Positions 7,709-19,710 are shown, numbered from the stretch's first letter. The stretch is DNA of 64,000 nt from Hyphococcus sp. (GCA_028281665.1 JANQJK010000026.1:186001-250000), one strand, 5' to 3'. Numbers and translations: made by a program. The notes: generated by a model from the letters alone, not told the origin.

Positions 7709-7918
7709 TCGTCGGCATACACAGGCGTCCTGATCTGATTAGCTCCGAAAAGAGGAAACGCGAAGACGTTGCGCTACCGCCGAACCAGCATGGCGGGTCT
7801 GCATTGGCGCCGAACCAGCGGTTTGACAGACACCCGGCGCCCCTTGAAAACGCCGGCCTCGCGATGCGGCATTTATGCAAGAACGTCGCCGCGTGACCGC
7901 GGCAATCATAACGGTCTG

Positions 7919-8827
7919 TCAGCTTGTCTGACTTGCCGCGTCCGGAAGGGCTGCCCAGATTTTCTCGACAATCGGCCTTGAATTTGCCGCGGAACGAAAA
8001 ATTGAAATCGTCAGCGGCAATGACCTCTCGTCGTCAAGCGATACCAGATCGTCAGCATACTTATGGGTTTTTACCAGCGAATCCGGAAGCCAGGCCATTC
8101 CAAGCGCCTGCCGCGTAGCGGTCGCGAGGCTTTCGGCAAGAGTGGCCCGAAAGACCGGTTTCAGTCTGTTTCGGTAGGGCGCCGTCTCAATGATGCTTTC
8201 GACCACCTGAGACAGAAATGCCGTACTGCCATATTCGAGATAGGGAATGGGTTCTTTTGCGGCGTCAGACGTATCGATCTTGTCGAACGATTTGAGCGTA
8301 TACGGACGGATATAGTCAACGCCAATGTCAAGGCGAGGAAAATCTGTCGTATCTATACTGAGTTCTTTTGTCGGGTGTACGTAGCAGACAAAAAAATCGC
8401 TGCCGCCATTATGCAAGGCCTCCAGATATTCGTCGATTGTGCGCGTTTCCGCGACAATAGAGGTCTCAAAGGCGCCGGTTGTATCCTGAAGCGTTTTGAT
8501 CAGACGAGGCAAAAAGACCAGCGCCAATGTGTGCAGCGATGCAATGGTGACGCCGGTTTCGGCAATCCGCGTGAACGAATTCGCCGTCGCCCGCCCGTCA
8601 TATGAGAGCTGAACGATTTCGCTCGCGAACGTAATGAAATCCTGCCCGGCCGGCGTCAGGCGGATCGGATGCTGCGAGCGGTCAAGCAGCTCGGCGCCGG
8701 TCCACGCCTCCAGCGACTTGATCCGGCGACTCAGCGCCGAGTGCGTGATATGGCGCGCGTCAGCCGCCCTCGCAAAGTGTCCTTTTTCGGCAACACATAT
8801 CAAATCTTCAAGCCACTTTAGCTCCAA
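7919..8827 (-). CDS. LysR-family transcriptional regulator
   Basis: A 302-residue LysR regulator. The winged helix-turn-helix occupies about residues 5-62 (ELKWLEDLICVAEKGHFARAA, HSALSRRIKSLE, LTPAGQ) and the rest is the effector-binding domain. I place the start at a TTG (8827) because GGAG lies 7 bases upstream and this gives the usual family beginning and length; the open frame extends to an ATG at 8923, which would add 32 atypical residues. It is divergent from the large TonB receptor gene 160 bases away, the classic arrangement of a LysR protein and its target, so it probably controls uptake and cleavage of that receptor's substrate. The inducer is unknown. Confidence 0.85.
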   Translation of the reverse strand: MELKWLEDLICVAEKGHFARAADARHITHSALSRRIKSLEAWTGAELLDRSQHPIRLTPAGQDFITFASEIVQLSYDGRATANSFTRIAETGVTIASLHTLALVFLPRLIKTLQDTTGAFETSIVAETRTIDEYLEALHNGGSDFFVCYVHPTKELSIDTTDFPRLDIGVDYIRPYTLKSFDKIDTSDAAKEPIPYLEYGSTAFLSQVVESIIETAPYRNRLKPVFRATLAESLATATRQALGMAWLPDSLVKTHKYADDLVSLDDERSLPLTISIFRSAANSRPIVEKIWAALPDAASQTS

Positions 8828-8987
8828 AAATCGGCTCCAAATCAATATCTTGCATTTTCTGCAACGACCTTTTCGAATTACGAATTTGAAGTCAAGTGGC
8901 GAAGCACGTTGATGTCCCAGCATTAAATTTCAAATCGTTTGGCTGATCAGCAATGTTCGGCCATCTCATGGCTGTTGGAGGGGATAA
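8828..8987. promoter_or_regulatory. shared control region of lysR and TonB receptor genes
   Basis: These 160 bases separate two divergent genes and should hold both promoters and LysR binding sites. Next to the receptor start there is a small dyad, GCCAT-CTC-ATGGC (8960-8972), and a strong ribosome site GGAGG 6 bases before the ATG at 8988. No unambiguous T-N11-A box can be singled out by eye. Confidence 0.45.
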
Positions 8988-11900
8988 ATGCAGAACCTGC
9001 GTCAAAAACTGTTATGTTACTCATGTTTGGCGGCAACGCCGTTCTTGTCGGTTTCCGTTGGTTGGGCGCAGGAAGTCGAGACGGTACCGGAGGCGTCTGC
9101 GAGCGAAGAGCAGACTGATGATATCGTTGTTGTGACGGGGTCCCGGATTCGCCGGGAAAACGCATCATCGGCCGTACCGCTTCAGGTCTTCGACTCTGAA
9201 GATTTGGAGGAAATTGGAACCGTCGACCTGGCCGAAGCGCTGCTTCAACTGCCGGGCGTTTCAGAATCTATTTCGCCTCAAAGCTCCAACAACCTAATTC
9301 AGACATCCGGTCTTTCTACAATTAGTCTGCGGCGCCTCGGCGATGATCGCACGTTGGTTTTGATTAACGGCAAGCGGGCCGTTTCCAACTCCGGCAACTC
9401 TGATCGCGTTAGTCTCTCGACACTGCCCGCCGGCTTTGTGGAACGCACGGAAATCACGACAGGCGGCGCATCGGCTATTTATGGGTCTGACGCAATTGCA
9501 GGCGTTGCCAACTTTCTTCTGGAGGACGACTTTGAAGGCGTGGAGTTTGACGGACGTTTCGCGACGCCGGAAGCCAGCGGCGGCGACGAGTTTCGTCTGA
9601 ACTTTACGGCTGGTCATAAGTATGCTGACGACCAAGGGTATCTGCTGTTTGGTATAAGCTACCGCGACGAACAGATGGTGCGCGCGGACGCTACGCGCCC
9701 ATTGTCAATACTCGCGGTTGAGTTTGACGACCCGATTTCTTCCACGGGGAGTGATGGCTGGACAGGCGAGATTAACTTGCCGGGCTGTGGCGGTGTCGAT
9801 ACGGAGCGGCACTGTTTTGTCGGTTCGGGAAGCACGTCGACACCGGGAGGCGTTTTTGAAGGCGACGCCTGGAACGTTGGAGGGCAATGGTTTAACGACC
9901 AGGGCGGGATTTACGATCCTGGCGATCGGCCGGTAGGAAGCGACTTTTTTGCTGACGCTGACGGATATAACTTCCGACCCGGTCGTACGCTACTCAGCGA
10001 GCGCAGCGTATTGAGTATCGCCGGACACACAACCTACGAATTCACGCCGACAATCGAGGGGTCGGTAACGATCACCTATGCCGATGTTGACACCAGAACG
10101 GCGGGCGGATTCGAGACATTGAACGATAACGATGAATTTGGGGACCCTGTGAACCCCGAGGAAATCGGCAATATGTCTTCGAGCCATCCTTTCATTCACC
10201 CGGCCGTTGAAGAAACAAGGTCTGGAAGCGTGTCTTTTGATCGACGCCTGGTTGAGCTCGGCGAACAGCAACGCATAAACGACCGCCAGACGGTGCGGAT
10301 CATTGCTGATCTCTCCGGAGAACTCGGCAATGATTTCGAGTGGGAAGTGTATGGAACATATGGGCGGTTCACTCAGGAACAGTTCAACCCGAACGAAGTG
10401 AATTTTCTCAATGCCCAATTTGCGTTGGACATTGAAGATGATGGCGCGGGCGGCTTTCAGTGCGTAGATCCAGACGCGCGGGCAGCCGGTTGCGTTCCAT
10501 TGAACCTTTTCGGCGAAGGGTCGATCAGCGCCGCTGCTGCAGATTACATTCGTTATAACGGATTTGCGACCCAAAAGCGGACGCAATACACCGGCGGCGG
10601 ATATGTGACGGGCTCAGTTTTCGAGCTTCCGGCAGGCGTCGTAAAGGCGGTCGCGGGCATTGAGTACCGTCATGAATCTCAAAGCACAGATGGCGACCCT
10701 GACGGCGATGCGGTCGGCGGTGTTGATGGAGATCCGACAACGGATGACTTCAACATTACCTCGCTGGCAACTTTTCCAGACCTTGCGGCAAGCTACAGCG
10801 TGATCGAGGGATTTGCGGAAATCGATATTCCGGTATTTGACGGATTTAATGTCCAAGCTGCGGCGCGCGTCGGTCACTACAATACGATCGGCGCCATAGT
10901 GAGCTACAACGCCGGTTTTGTATGGCAGCCCATCGAAGACTTCCGGTTGCGCGGGCAGTTTTCGCGATCACAGCGCGCCCCGAACCTGACCGAACTTTTC
11001 TCGCCGCCGCGACCGGACGCCGACGACCTGACCGATCCTTGCGACGGTCTGTTGCAAGATGGCACGGGACTGAGTGAACTGTCAGGGACCGGCGGCGTAA
11101 ACGCTGATCTCGCAGTTGTTGCTGCCAACTGCCTTGCGGAGCCTGGAATCCAAGCATTTTTCGCGGACCTCGCCACCGACGGCGATCCGACCAATGATGA
11201 TGATCCATTTGAATTTGATGGCTCAGTGCAAGGTCCGAATTCCGGCAACCCGAACGTCCAGGAAGAAACGGCCAATACTTATACCGCAGGTATTGTTTTG
11301 CAGCCGCGGTTCATTCCCGGCCTGACCATGGTCGCCGACTATTATCGCATCGAAATCTCCGATGCGATTACATCGGTGAGCACACAGGACACGGTCGACC
11401 TTTGCTATTCGGCGATTGACTTCCCCAACAACAAGTTCTGCGATGTGATCACGCGCAGCCAGTTCAGCGGCGACGTGCTCCAGGTTATCAATTTTCAGGA
11501 GAATCTCGACGAGGAGCTTGTGTCGGGTATTGACGCCACCGTCTTGTATGATTTCGAGTTAGGCGGCGTGCCCGGTGAGTTCGATATTGATTTCCGGTAC
11601 TCGCACTACTTCGATCAGGAGCTAACGTTTCAGGCGATTGGCGGACCGATCACCACATCGCCGCTTGGCGAGATCAATGACGGCAATGACGAGTTCCGGG
11701 CTAGAGCGGGTTATCGTAATGACGGTTTCCGGATGGTCTATACAGTGACTTATCTGGACGGCGGCATCGATGACAACGATGATCCGGACCCGACGTTCGA
11801 CCGCTTTTATCAGGTCGGCGGCGAAGCCTTCCATCGTATCTACCTCCGATATGATTTTGGCGAAGACGATCGGTTCCGCATTTATGGCGGCGTCAACAAT

Positions 11901-12026
11901 CTCTTCAACAACTTCGGACCATTGCTGCCGAGCGGCCTGGATAACGGCGGCTCCCGAAACATCGAAGAAGAGTTGAATGATGCGTTGGGCCGCGAGTTCT
12001 ACGTTGGCGCGCGGGTTCGCTTCTAG
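8988..12026 (+). CDS. TonB-dependent receptor
   Basis: A 1012-residue outer-membrane transporter. It starts with a Sec signal peptide (residues 1-28, ending GWAQ). A TonB-box-like stretch and DDIVVVTGSRI (about 45-54) open the plug domain, which includes LPGVSES, LVLINGKRAVSNSG and TTGGASAIYGSDAIAGVANFLL (in two pieces, about 155-178). The remainder is a 22-strand-type barrel with the late motif YGGVNNLFNN, and it ends in Phe (VGARVRF) as expected. The barrel is rich in acidic extracellular loops (DGDPTNDDDP, DDNDDPDP) that may bind Ca2+ or cationic peptides. The following peptidase-esterase gene and the divergent LysR gene suggest uptake of peptides or esterified oligomers. A terminator follows immediately. 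Confidence 0.92.
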   Translation: MQNLRQKLLCYSCLAATPFLSVSVGWAQEVETVPEASASEEQTDDIVVVTGSRIRRENASSAVPLQVFDSEDLEEIGTVDLAEALLQLPGVSESISPQSSNNLIQTSGLSTISLRRLGDDRTLVLINGKRAVSNSGNSDRVSLSTLPAGFVERTEITTGGASAIYGSDAIAGVANFLLEDDFEGVEFDGRFATPEASGGDEFRLNFTAGHKYADDQGYLLFGISYRDEQMVRADATRPLSILAVEFDDPISSTGSDGWTGEINLPGCGGVDTERHCFVGSGSTSTPGGVFEGDAWNVGGQWFNDQGGIYDPGDRPVGSDFFADADGYNFRPGRTLLSERSVLSIAGHTTYEFTPTIEGSVTITYADVDTRTAGGFETLNDNDEFGDPVNPEEIGNMSSSHPFIHPAVEETRSGSVSFDRRLVELGEQQRINDRQTVRIIADLSGELGNDFEWEVYGTYGRFTQEQFNPNEVNFLNAQFALDIEDDGAGGFQCVDPDARAAGCVPLNLFGEGSISAAAADYIRYNGFATQKRTQYTGGGYVTGSVFELPAGVVKAVAGIEYRHESQSTDGDPDGDAVGGVDGDPTTDDFNITSLATFPDLAASYSVIEGFAEIDIPVFDGFNVQAAARVGHYNTIGAIVSYNAGFVWQPIEDFRLRGQFSRSQRAPNLTELFSPPRPDADDLTDPCDGLLQDGTGLSELSGTGGVNADLAVVAANCLAEPGIQAFFADLATDGDPTNDDDPFEFDGSVQGPNSGNPNVQEETANTYTAGIVLQPRFIPGLTMVADYYRIEISDAITSVSTQDTVDLCYSAIDFPNNKFCDVITRSQFSGDVLQVINFQENLDEELVSGIDATVLYDFELGGVPGEFDIDFRYSHYFDQELTFQAIGGPITTSPLGEINDGNDEFRARAGYRNDGFRMVYTVTYLDGGIDDNDDPDPTFDRFYQVGGEAFHRIYLRYDFGEDDRFRIYGGVNNLFNNFGPLLPSGLDNGGSRNIEEELNDALGREFYVGARVRF

Positions 12027-12056
12027 CTGCTCAAGAAGCCGCGAGGGGGCAAGAGA

Positions 12057-12089
12057 AAACGCAAGCGGCTCTGGCGGTCGCTTGCGTTT
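12057..12089 (+). terminator. rho-independent terminator after the TonB receptor
   Basis: A perfect 11-bp stem, AAACGCAAGCG (12057-12067) with CGCTTGCGTTT (12079-12089), and an 11-base loop, followed by a T-rich stretch. It lies 30 bases after the receptor stop and 38 bases before the next start, so the downstream peptidase probably has some independent expression. Confidence 0.75.
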
Positions 12090-12127
12090 GTTGTTTAGAT
12101 GGCAGCCAGTTGAGATGAATTGATCAT

Positions 12128-15016
12128 ATGCTACGCTTACCCCTTGCGCCGTTACTCTCCGCTTTGTTGTTGGTCTGCTTTGGCGTTGTCGGAGACGGTC
12201 ATGCGTCGCCTGACAATAGCGCCGTCAGCGACGCGCTGGATGCGGGAAAATCCGAATTTGTTTTTTCCGGCTGGCAGGGGCCGGCGATCACCGTCTGGAC
12301 CTATGTTCCGTCTCAGTATTCTGAGCAGACGCCCATTGTTTTCATCATGCACGGAACCGATCGCGATGCTGACCGCTACCGCGACGAATGGGCGGCGCTT
12401 GCCGAGGAATCCGGGTTTGTGGTCGTTGCGCCGGAGTTTTCCAAGGCGGATTTTCCGGGCCCGGAGGGGTACAATCTTGGAAATGTGGTCTCGGCCGCCG
12501 GCGCAGCGATCCCAAAAGAAGAATGGTCGTTCAGCGCCATCGAGCCGATTTTTGACTCGGTGAAGGCGCGAATTGAGAGCGCGCGGGACGAATACGCCAT
12601 TTACGGTCATTCCGCCGGCGCCCAATTTGTTCACCGCTTTGTGTACTTTGTTCCTGAGGCCCGTTTGTCGCGCGCCGTTGCCGCGAATGCGGGATGGTAC
12701 ACAATGCCGGACGGCGACACAGCTTTCCCCTACGGGCTGAAAACCGCGCCGAATACGACGGACGAAATCAACGAGGCCCTTGAACAGAACCTCGTGATCC
12801 TCCTTGGAACAAACGATACCGATCCAGAGCACGTCCATTTGCGCCGAACGCCCGAGGCAATGGCTCAAGGGGCACATCGGTTTGCCCGCGGACATGCTTT
12901 TTTCAAGGCTGGCGAAGCCAGGGCGCAGGCGTCAGGCGCGGCGTTCGGCTGGCGTATTGAATACGCGCCGGGAGTTGGTCATTCCAATGGGGAGATGGCT
13001 GCATTTGCCGCGCCGTTGCTGAGTGAAGTCGATGCTCCGCGCCCGATGATGCCGATTGATTTTGTGGAAATGCCGCGCCTCGGGTCGCCGGCCTTGTCGC
13101 CGGACGGCGCGAAGCTCCTGTACCTGCGTTCACGCATCGACTGGAAAGAAAACAAAATCATCGACCGCTATCGTCTTCTCGATCTTGAGACAGGCGCGAC
13201 GGAAGGTGTCGTAGAGCCCGAGGACGAAGGAGAGTCGTTTAATCGTGCTTACTGGAAGCCGGATTCCTCAGGCTTCATCACTACTCTTGAGCGCGAGGAC
13301 GATGATCATGAACAGGCGTATTTTTATTCGCTTGCTGACAAGTCGCTGACGCGCCTGACTGAGCACCATGAAGACGTGAAGGACGTCGCATGGGCGCCGG
13401 ACGGAGCCCGCTTCTATTTTGCGGCGCGGCGGCGGGACCCCGGCGAAGCCGAAGCCCGGCAACAGGATCGGGGCTGGAAGATACGAGAGTACGAAACCCG
13501 TTCGCCCGACGAGATATGGTCGCATGATGTTGACAGTGGGGAAACTGAGAAAGTCGTGGCCGGCGACTTCTACGTAAGAGGATACGCTTTATCTCGTCGC
13601 GGCGACAAGGTCATTCACATGCGTGCCCCCGGCGGCCTGATCGACGACCGCCATCAAGGCGATCTCTGGGTGACGGATGTTGTAACCGGCGAAAGCGCGC
13701 GCGTCACGAATAACGGCTACAGCGAATCAAACGCAAAGCTATCGCCCGACAACACGATGTTTGCGTTCATCGCGACCGTTAATGAAAATGGCGAGCAATA
13801 TTACGAAGACAACCTCTTCATTCAGGAAATTGGCGTGCCTGAACCGACGTTGCTGCTTCCCGATATGGCGATCGAGATACAGGATTTTGCCTGGGATAAT
13901 GACGGCAAGGGGTTGTTTATCCTGGGAAATATCGGCCTTCGGTCAGAGTTGTTTCACTACGTGATAGGTGAGCGTCGCCTTGATCGGCTTACGCAGGGCG
14001 ACCATGCGCTCGGTGACTGGACCTACCTGCCGGAGCAGGACGTACACGTTGCAAAAATCGTTGACGCGCAAAGCCCGGGCGAACTCTACATCATGCGCGA
14101 CCGGACTGCCGGCTTTGAGCAGGCGACCGATGAGTATTCGGCGTGGAGCGCGCGGTTTCTGTTGCCGAAACAGGAGGCCGTGACGTGGCGCGGGCGAGGG
14201 CGTCAAGAGATCGAAGGCCTTTTGGTTTACCCGACTGACTATGAAGAGGGCGAGCGTTTTCCGCTTGTCACCATTACTCATGGGGGGCCGCGCTCGTCGT
14301 CGCAGTTCGGCTCGTGGAACACGTCCCGTTTTGTGCCGGTGCTGGCGGGCCTTGGCTACGGCGTATTGCTTCCCAATCATCGGGGCGGCACGGGCTATGG
14401 CGATGACTTTGTCCGCGACATGGTCGGCCGTTACTTCAACAATGCGCATCACGATGTGATGGACGGCATCGACGCCATGATTGAGCGTGGTTTCGCCGAT
14501 CCCGACAAGCTCATCAAAATGGGCTGGAGCGCGGGCGGCCACATGACGAACAAACTGATTACGGAGACGATCCGGTTTAAAGCGGCGTCCTCCGGCGCCG
14601 GCGCTTCAGAGTGGATATCGATGTATGGCGAAAGCGACGTGCGCTTCAATCGGACGCCCTGGTTTGGCGGCGCGCCGTGGGAGGAGCGGGCGCCATTGCG
14701 CAGTTACGCTCGCCAATCGATCCTGAAAGATGCGTGGCGCGTCACCACGCCAACGGTGTTCTACGTTGGCGGCAGAGACGTGCGCGTGCCGCCCACCCAG
14801 TCGATCATGATGTATCGCGGCCTGAAAGCGGCGGATGTTGAAACGGAACTCTATGTCGCCCCGAACGAACCGCACGGGTTTCGGAAGCCTTCCCATCGCC
14901 TGTTCAAGATCAACACAGACCTCGCGTGGTTCGCACGGCACGCATTGGGCGAGGAATACAGAGGCATGTTGCCGAACGCGGCCTACGAACCGGAGGAAGA
15001 GGAAAAGGACGAGTAA
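12128..15016 (+). CDS. secreted two-domain hydrolase: esterase-like domain fused to S9 prolyl oligopeptidase
   Basis: A 962-residue protein with a Sec signal (residues 1-26) and two separate alpha/beta hydrolase catalytic sites. Residues about 45-300 resemble a PHB-depolymerase/feruloyl-esterase type domain: FIMHGTDRDADRY, nucleophile GHSAGAQF (Ser162), GTNDTD (Asp230 or 232) and GVGHSN (His285). Residues about 310-680 are a TolB/S9-type beta-propeller (SPDGAKLLYLRS, WAPDGARFYF, LSPDNTMFAF). Residues about 690-945 are the S9 peptidase: ITHGGPRSSS, GWSAGGHM (Ser801), GGRDVRVPP (Asp884), NEPHGF (His916). S9 enzymes normally lack the first catalytic domain. It probably acts in the periplasm on material imported by the receptor upstream. 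The substrate is unknown. Confidence 0.85.
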   Translation: MLRLPLAPLLSALLLVCFGVVGDGHASPDNSAVSDALDAGKSEFVFSGWQGPAITVWTYVPSQYSEQTPIVFIMHGTDRDADRYRDEWAALAEESGFVVVAPEFSKADFPGPEGYNLGNVVSAAGAAIPKEEWSFSAIEPIFDSVKARIESARDEYAIYGHSAGAQFVHRFVYFVPEARLSRAVAANAGWYTMPDGDTAFPYGLKTAPNTTDEINEALEQNLVILLGTNDTDPEHVHLRRTPEAMAQGAHRFARGHAFFKAGEARAQASGAAFGWRIEYAPGVGHSNGEMAAFAAPLLSEVDAPRPMMPIDFVEMPRLGSPALSPDGAKLLYLRSRIDWKENKIIDRYRLLDLETGATEGVVEPEDEGESFNRAYWKPDSSGFITTLEREDDDHEQAYFYSLADKSLTRLTEHHEDVKDVAWAPDGARFYFAARRRDPGEAEARQQDRGWKIREYETRSPDEIWSHDVDSGETEKVVAGDFYVRGYALSRRGDKVIHMRAPGGLIDDRHQGDLWVTDVVTGESARVTNNGYSESNAKLSPDNTMFAFIATVNENGEQYYEDNLFIQEIGVPEPTLLLPDMAIEIQDFAWDNDGKGLFILGNIGLRSELFHYVIGERRLDRLTQGDHALGDWTYLPEQDVHVAKIVDAQSPGELYIMRDRTAGFEQATDEYSAWSARFLLPKQEAVTWRGRGRQEIEGLLVYPTDYEEGERFPLVTITHGGPRSSSQFGSWNTSRFVPVLAGLGYGVLLPNHRGGTGYGDDFVRDMVGRYFNNAHHDVMDGIDAMIERGFADPDKLIKMGWSAGGHMTNKLITETIRFKAASSGAGASEWISMYGESDVRFNRTPWFGGAPWEERAPLRSYARQSILKDAWRVTTPTVFYVGGRDVRVPPTQSIMMYRGLKAADVETELYVAPNEPHGFRKPSHRLFKINTDLAWFARHALGEEYRGMLPNAAYEPEEEEKDE

Positions 15017-15069
15017 GGCGGGCTGAGCATTGGCTCACTTGGCCGGGCGCCATCGCCGCATTGTTAGAC

Positions 15070-17142
<2,073 letters not shown>

Positions 17143-17213
17143 CGCATGTCCCCTGTCGCGTTCTCATTTCCGTTATCCCGAATGGTAGTTGCTAACCAGT
17201 GGCGGGCAAATCG

Positions 17214-18101
17214 TCACTTGCAGTCGCGCTGGCGCTCGGCGGCTTTGAGCGTGTTCGTCATCAGCATGGCGATGGTCATCGGTCCGACGCCGCCGGGCAC
17301 CGGCGTAATCGCGCCGGCAATCTCAGACGCCGCCGCATAGTCGACATCGCCGACAAGTTTGGTTTTGCCTTCGCCTTTTTCCGGCGCATCAACCCGGTTA
17401 ATGCCGACATCTATGACGGTGGCGCCGGGTTTGATCCATTCGCCCTTGATCATTTCCGGCCTGCCGACAGCGGCAACGACAATGTCCGCCGTTTTAACAA
17501 GCGCGGGCAGGTCTTTTGTGCGGCTGTGGGCGATGGTGACGGTACAGTTCTCCGCAAGGAACAATTGAGCAGCGGGCTTGCCGACGATGTTTGACCGCCC
17601 GACGACAACCACATGCTGCCCCGAAAGATCGTCGCCGAGCGCGTCTTTTGCAAGGATAACGCTTCCGGCCGGCGTGCATGGCATCAACGCCTTGTCGAAG
17701 TCGCCTGTGTTAAGGCGCCCCACATTGATCGGGTGAAACCCGTCGACGTCCTTTTCCGGCGCTATCAATTCGATGATTTTTGTTTCGTCGATATGGGCGG
17801 GCAAGGGCAACTGAACGAGAATGCCGTTTACGGAAGGGTCCGTGTTCAGCGCTTCGATCTCTGCGATCAGGTCGGCCTCGGACGTGTCGGCGGCGAGCGT
17901 GTTCTGCACCGAACGGAAGCCGATGCGTTCCGCCATTCTGCCCTTGTTGCGTACATAGACCGCGCTCGCCGGGTCTTCGCCCACCAGCACGACGGCGAGG
18001 CAGGGCGCCGAACCGGCGATGTCCGTAAAACGCCCGGCCTTGTCCGCGAGTTCGTCAGTGATGCGCGCTGCGATCGCCTTGCCGTCGATTATCCGTGTCA
18101 T
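17214..18101 (-). CDS. folD: methylenetetrahydrofolate dehydrogenase/cyclohydrolase
   Basis: A 295-residue FolD, which converts methylene-THF to methenyl-THF and then to formyl-THF. The substrate-site segment [15 protein letters not shown] contains the catalytic Lys53, the NADP-binding GRSNIVGKP lies mid-protein, and the C-terminus has the signature [17 protein letters not shown] start at the ATG at 18101, preceded by AGAGAACT, because it gives the normal FolD beginning; an upstream ATG would add 18 unrelated residues. It lies downstream of the XdhC/MocA-like pair in the same direction, but with a gap of about 90 bases. Confidence 0.95.
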   Translation of the reverse strand: MTRIIDGKAIAARITDELADKAGRFTDIAGSAPCLAVVLVGEDPASAVYVRNKGRMAERIGFRSVQNTLAADTSEADLIAEIEALNTDPSVNGILVQLPLPAHIDETKIIELIAPEKDVDGFHPINVGRLNTGDFDKALMPCTPAGSVILAKDALGDDLSGQHVVVVGRSNIVGKPAAQLFLAENCTVTIAHSRTKDLPALVKTADIVVAAVGRPEMIKGEWIKPGATVIDVGINRVDAPEKGEGKTKLVGDVDYAAASEIAGAITPVPGGVGPMTIAMLMTNTLKAAERQRDCK

Positions 18102-18193
18102 AGTTCTCTGATCATCCCTCGATTGCGCCATGCATGGCGCGATAGCGCAATCCACGCGGCAACGGAACCGCGCGGTGAGATATTGTCGGCCCG

Positions 18194-18775
18194 TCAGGGC
18201 CCCGAAAAGCTCTCCGGATGGTCGAAGTCGATGGTGACGCCCTCATCATCGACGGGAACGGTCACAAGGCGCTCCTTGTGCTCTTCTATTACGCTCCCGG
18301 CGCCGCGGTCGCCGGTCAAGGCCGCCAACTCAGGAAAATAGCAGCCAGAGAAGGTCACTGGATGGCCGTGACGGCCATCGTGCGTTGGCGCAACGATAGG
18401 GTCTGATGCCGCGTCGTCGTAAGCGACCAATAGCGAGGCAATGGTCCTCTCCTTGATCAAAGGCATGTCGCCGAGGGCGATCATCAACCCGTCGAATCCG
18501 TCGCTGTGACGGGCCGCCACCGCGATCGAGCCCGCAATGCCGTCGACGGCTGATCTATTTTCCAGCGGCTCAAAGCCGAATTCGCGGCAGATTTCAGCGG
18601 CGGCGGACGCCCTATCTTGAACGACTGCGAAGCGCCTTGCGACGGGCGCCGATCGGAAAGCACCCAGCGCGTGGGCAAGCAACGGCCGCCCACGCCACAA
18701 GGCGAGAAGCTTGTCCTCGCTGCCGAACCGGCGGGAGGCGCCGGCGGCGAGGATGGCTAGGGCAACCTTTTTCAT
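18194..18775 (-). CDS. MobA/MocA-like nucleotidyltransferase (molybdenum cofactor cytidylyltransferase)
   Basis: A 193-residue nucleotidyltransferase. The N-terminal [13 protein letters not shown] and the following KLL are the NTP-binding signature of MobA/MocA proteins, which attach CMP or GMP to molybdopterin. Mid-protein LGDMPLI is the metal-binding aspartate motif, and [10 protein letters not shown] fits the family. The ATG at 18775 overlaps the stop of the XdhC gene by four bases, so the two are translationally coupled. MocA plus XdhC is the usual pair for preparing cytidylylated cofactor for xanthine-oxidase-family enzymes, so MocA is more likely than MobA. No such hydroxylase is in the window. 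Confidence 0.82.
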   Translation of the reverse strand: MKKVALAILAAGASRRFGSEDKLLALWRGRPLLAHALGAFRSAPVARRFAVVQDRASAAAEICREFGFEPLENRSAVDGIAGSIAVAARHSDGFDGLMIALGDMPLIKERTIASLLVAYDDAASDPIVAPTHDGRHGHPVTFSGCYFPELAALTGDRGAGSVIEEHKERLVTVPVDDEGVTIDFDHPESFSGP

Positions 18776-19710
18776 CGCGCATCGCTGCGGCGTTGCTGGA
18801 CGATCTCGGCCAGAACGGAGACCGCGATTTCGTTGGGATTCGCCGCGCCGATATCGAGGCCGACGGGTCCGTGAATGACGGAGGCGGGCTGCCGCGTCGC
18901 CGGCAGGGCCGCAAGCGTATCGAGACGCAACTGATGCGTTCGCGGGCTGCCAAGCGCGCCAATATAGTCTGTCTTCGCATTGAGAGCGGCGTGTAGAATT
19001 GGCGCTTCCCATTCATGCTCGTGAAAGAGGGTTATCACAGCGGTAAAACGGTCCATTTCCAGCGCGGCGAACTCGGCCTCACGGTGAATGGGCCGTCCGG
19101 CGATGTTGGTGCCGCTCAGTACTTCCAGCGTGCCGGCGTCGGGACTGAAAGCGACAACATCGAAGCCGGCCCCATGGGCGAGGCTGCAAAATGCGATCAG
19201 ATTGGCGCCTTCGCCAAAAGCGAGGATCCGATAATCCGGATCGTACCTGGCCGTGAACGCGTCGGAAGGCAGTTGAGTTGGGGCTTGATCCAAGATTTCG
19301 CCCGTCATCGTCTCGATATCGACAGCCAAATAAGCGGTGCGCCGCTCACCGTGCAGCGCAGTCGCGTCGCGTACGATCTCGTTTGCGTTCTTTATATTGA
19401 ACAGAAGGTCGATCCCGGAACCGCACGGCAAAACGACATCGAGGTAAGGCGATCCGGCGCCATATCGCACAATCCTGTTTTCGCCGGCGCCAATGCACTG
19501 GAGCGCTTCTTCAACAATTGCCTTCTCGGCGCAGCCGCCGGTAATCATGCCTACGGAACGGCCATCCGATGCGACGCCGATCATGCTGCCCACCGGGCGC
19601 GGCGACGACCCGTCGACATTAATCAGTGTAACGATGGCGACACGGCAGCCTTCATCGATGAAGCGGGCGAGATCGGGAAAGACATTTTCGGCAAAGTGCA
19701 TCAGTCGCAA
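18772..19710 (-). CDS. XdhC/CoxI-family molybdenum enzyme maturation factor
   Basis: A 312-residue XdhC/CoxI protein, which binds the sulfurated molybdenum cofactor and inserts it into xanthine-dehydrogenase-type enzymes. The two N-terminal family signatures are present: GSSPRPVGS at residues 34-42 and GGCAE at 58-62. A Rossmann-like C-terminal domain follows (YRILAFGEGANLIAF) and contains FHEHEWE and GALGSPRTHQLRL. The stop overlaps the start of the nucleotidyltransferase gene. A target dehydrogenase must be encoded elsewhere. Confidence 0.88.
   Translation of the reverse strand: MRLMHFAENVFPDLARFIDEGCRVAIVTLINVDGSSPRPVGSMIGVASDGRSVGMITGGCAEKAIVEEALQCIGAGENRIVRYGAGSPYLDVVLPCGSGIDLLFNIKNANEIVRDATALHGERRTAYLAVDIETMTGEILDQAPTQLPSDAFTARYDPDYRILAFGEGANLIAFCSLAHGAGFDVVAFSPDAGTLEVLSGTNIAGRPIHREAEFAALEMDRFTAVITLFHEHEWEAPILHAALNAKTDYIGALGSPRTHQLRLDTLAALPATRQPASVIHGPVGLDIGAANPNEIAVSVLAEIVQQRRSDAR

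Noticed and set aside
7778..7819. Direct repeat CGCCGAACCAGC spaced 30 bases apart
   Set aside because: Only two copies of a 12-mer exist in a short gap, with no further structure, so it does not qualify as an array or an operator.
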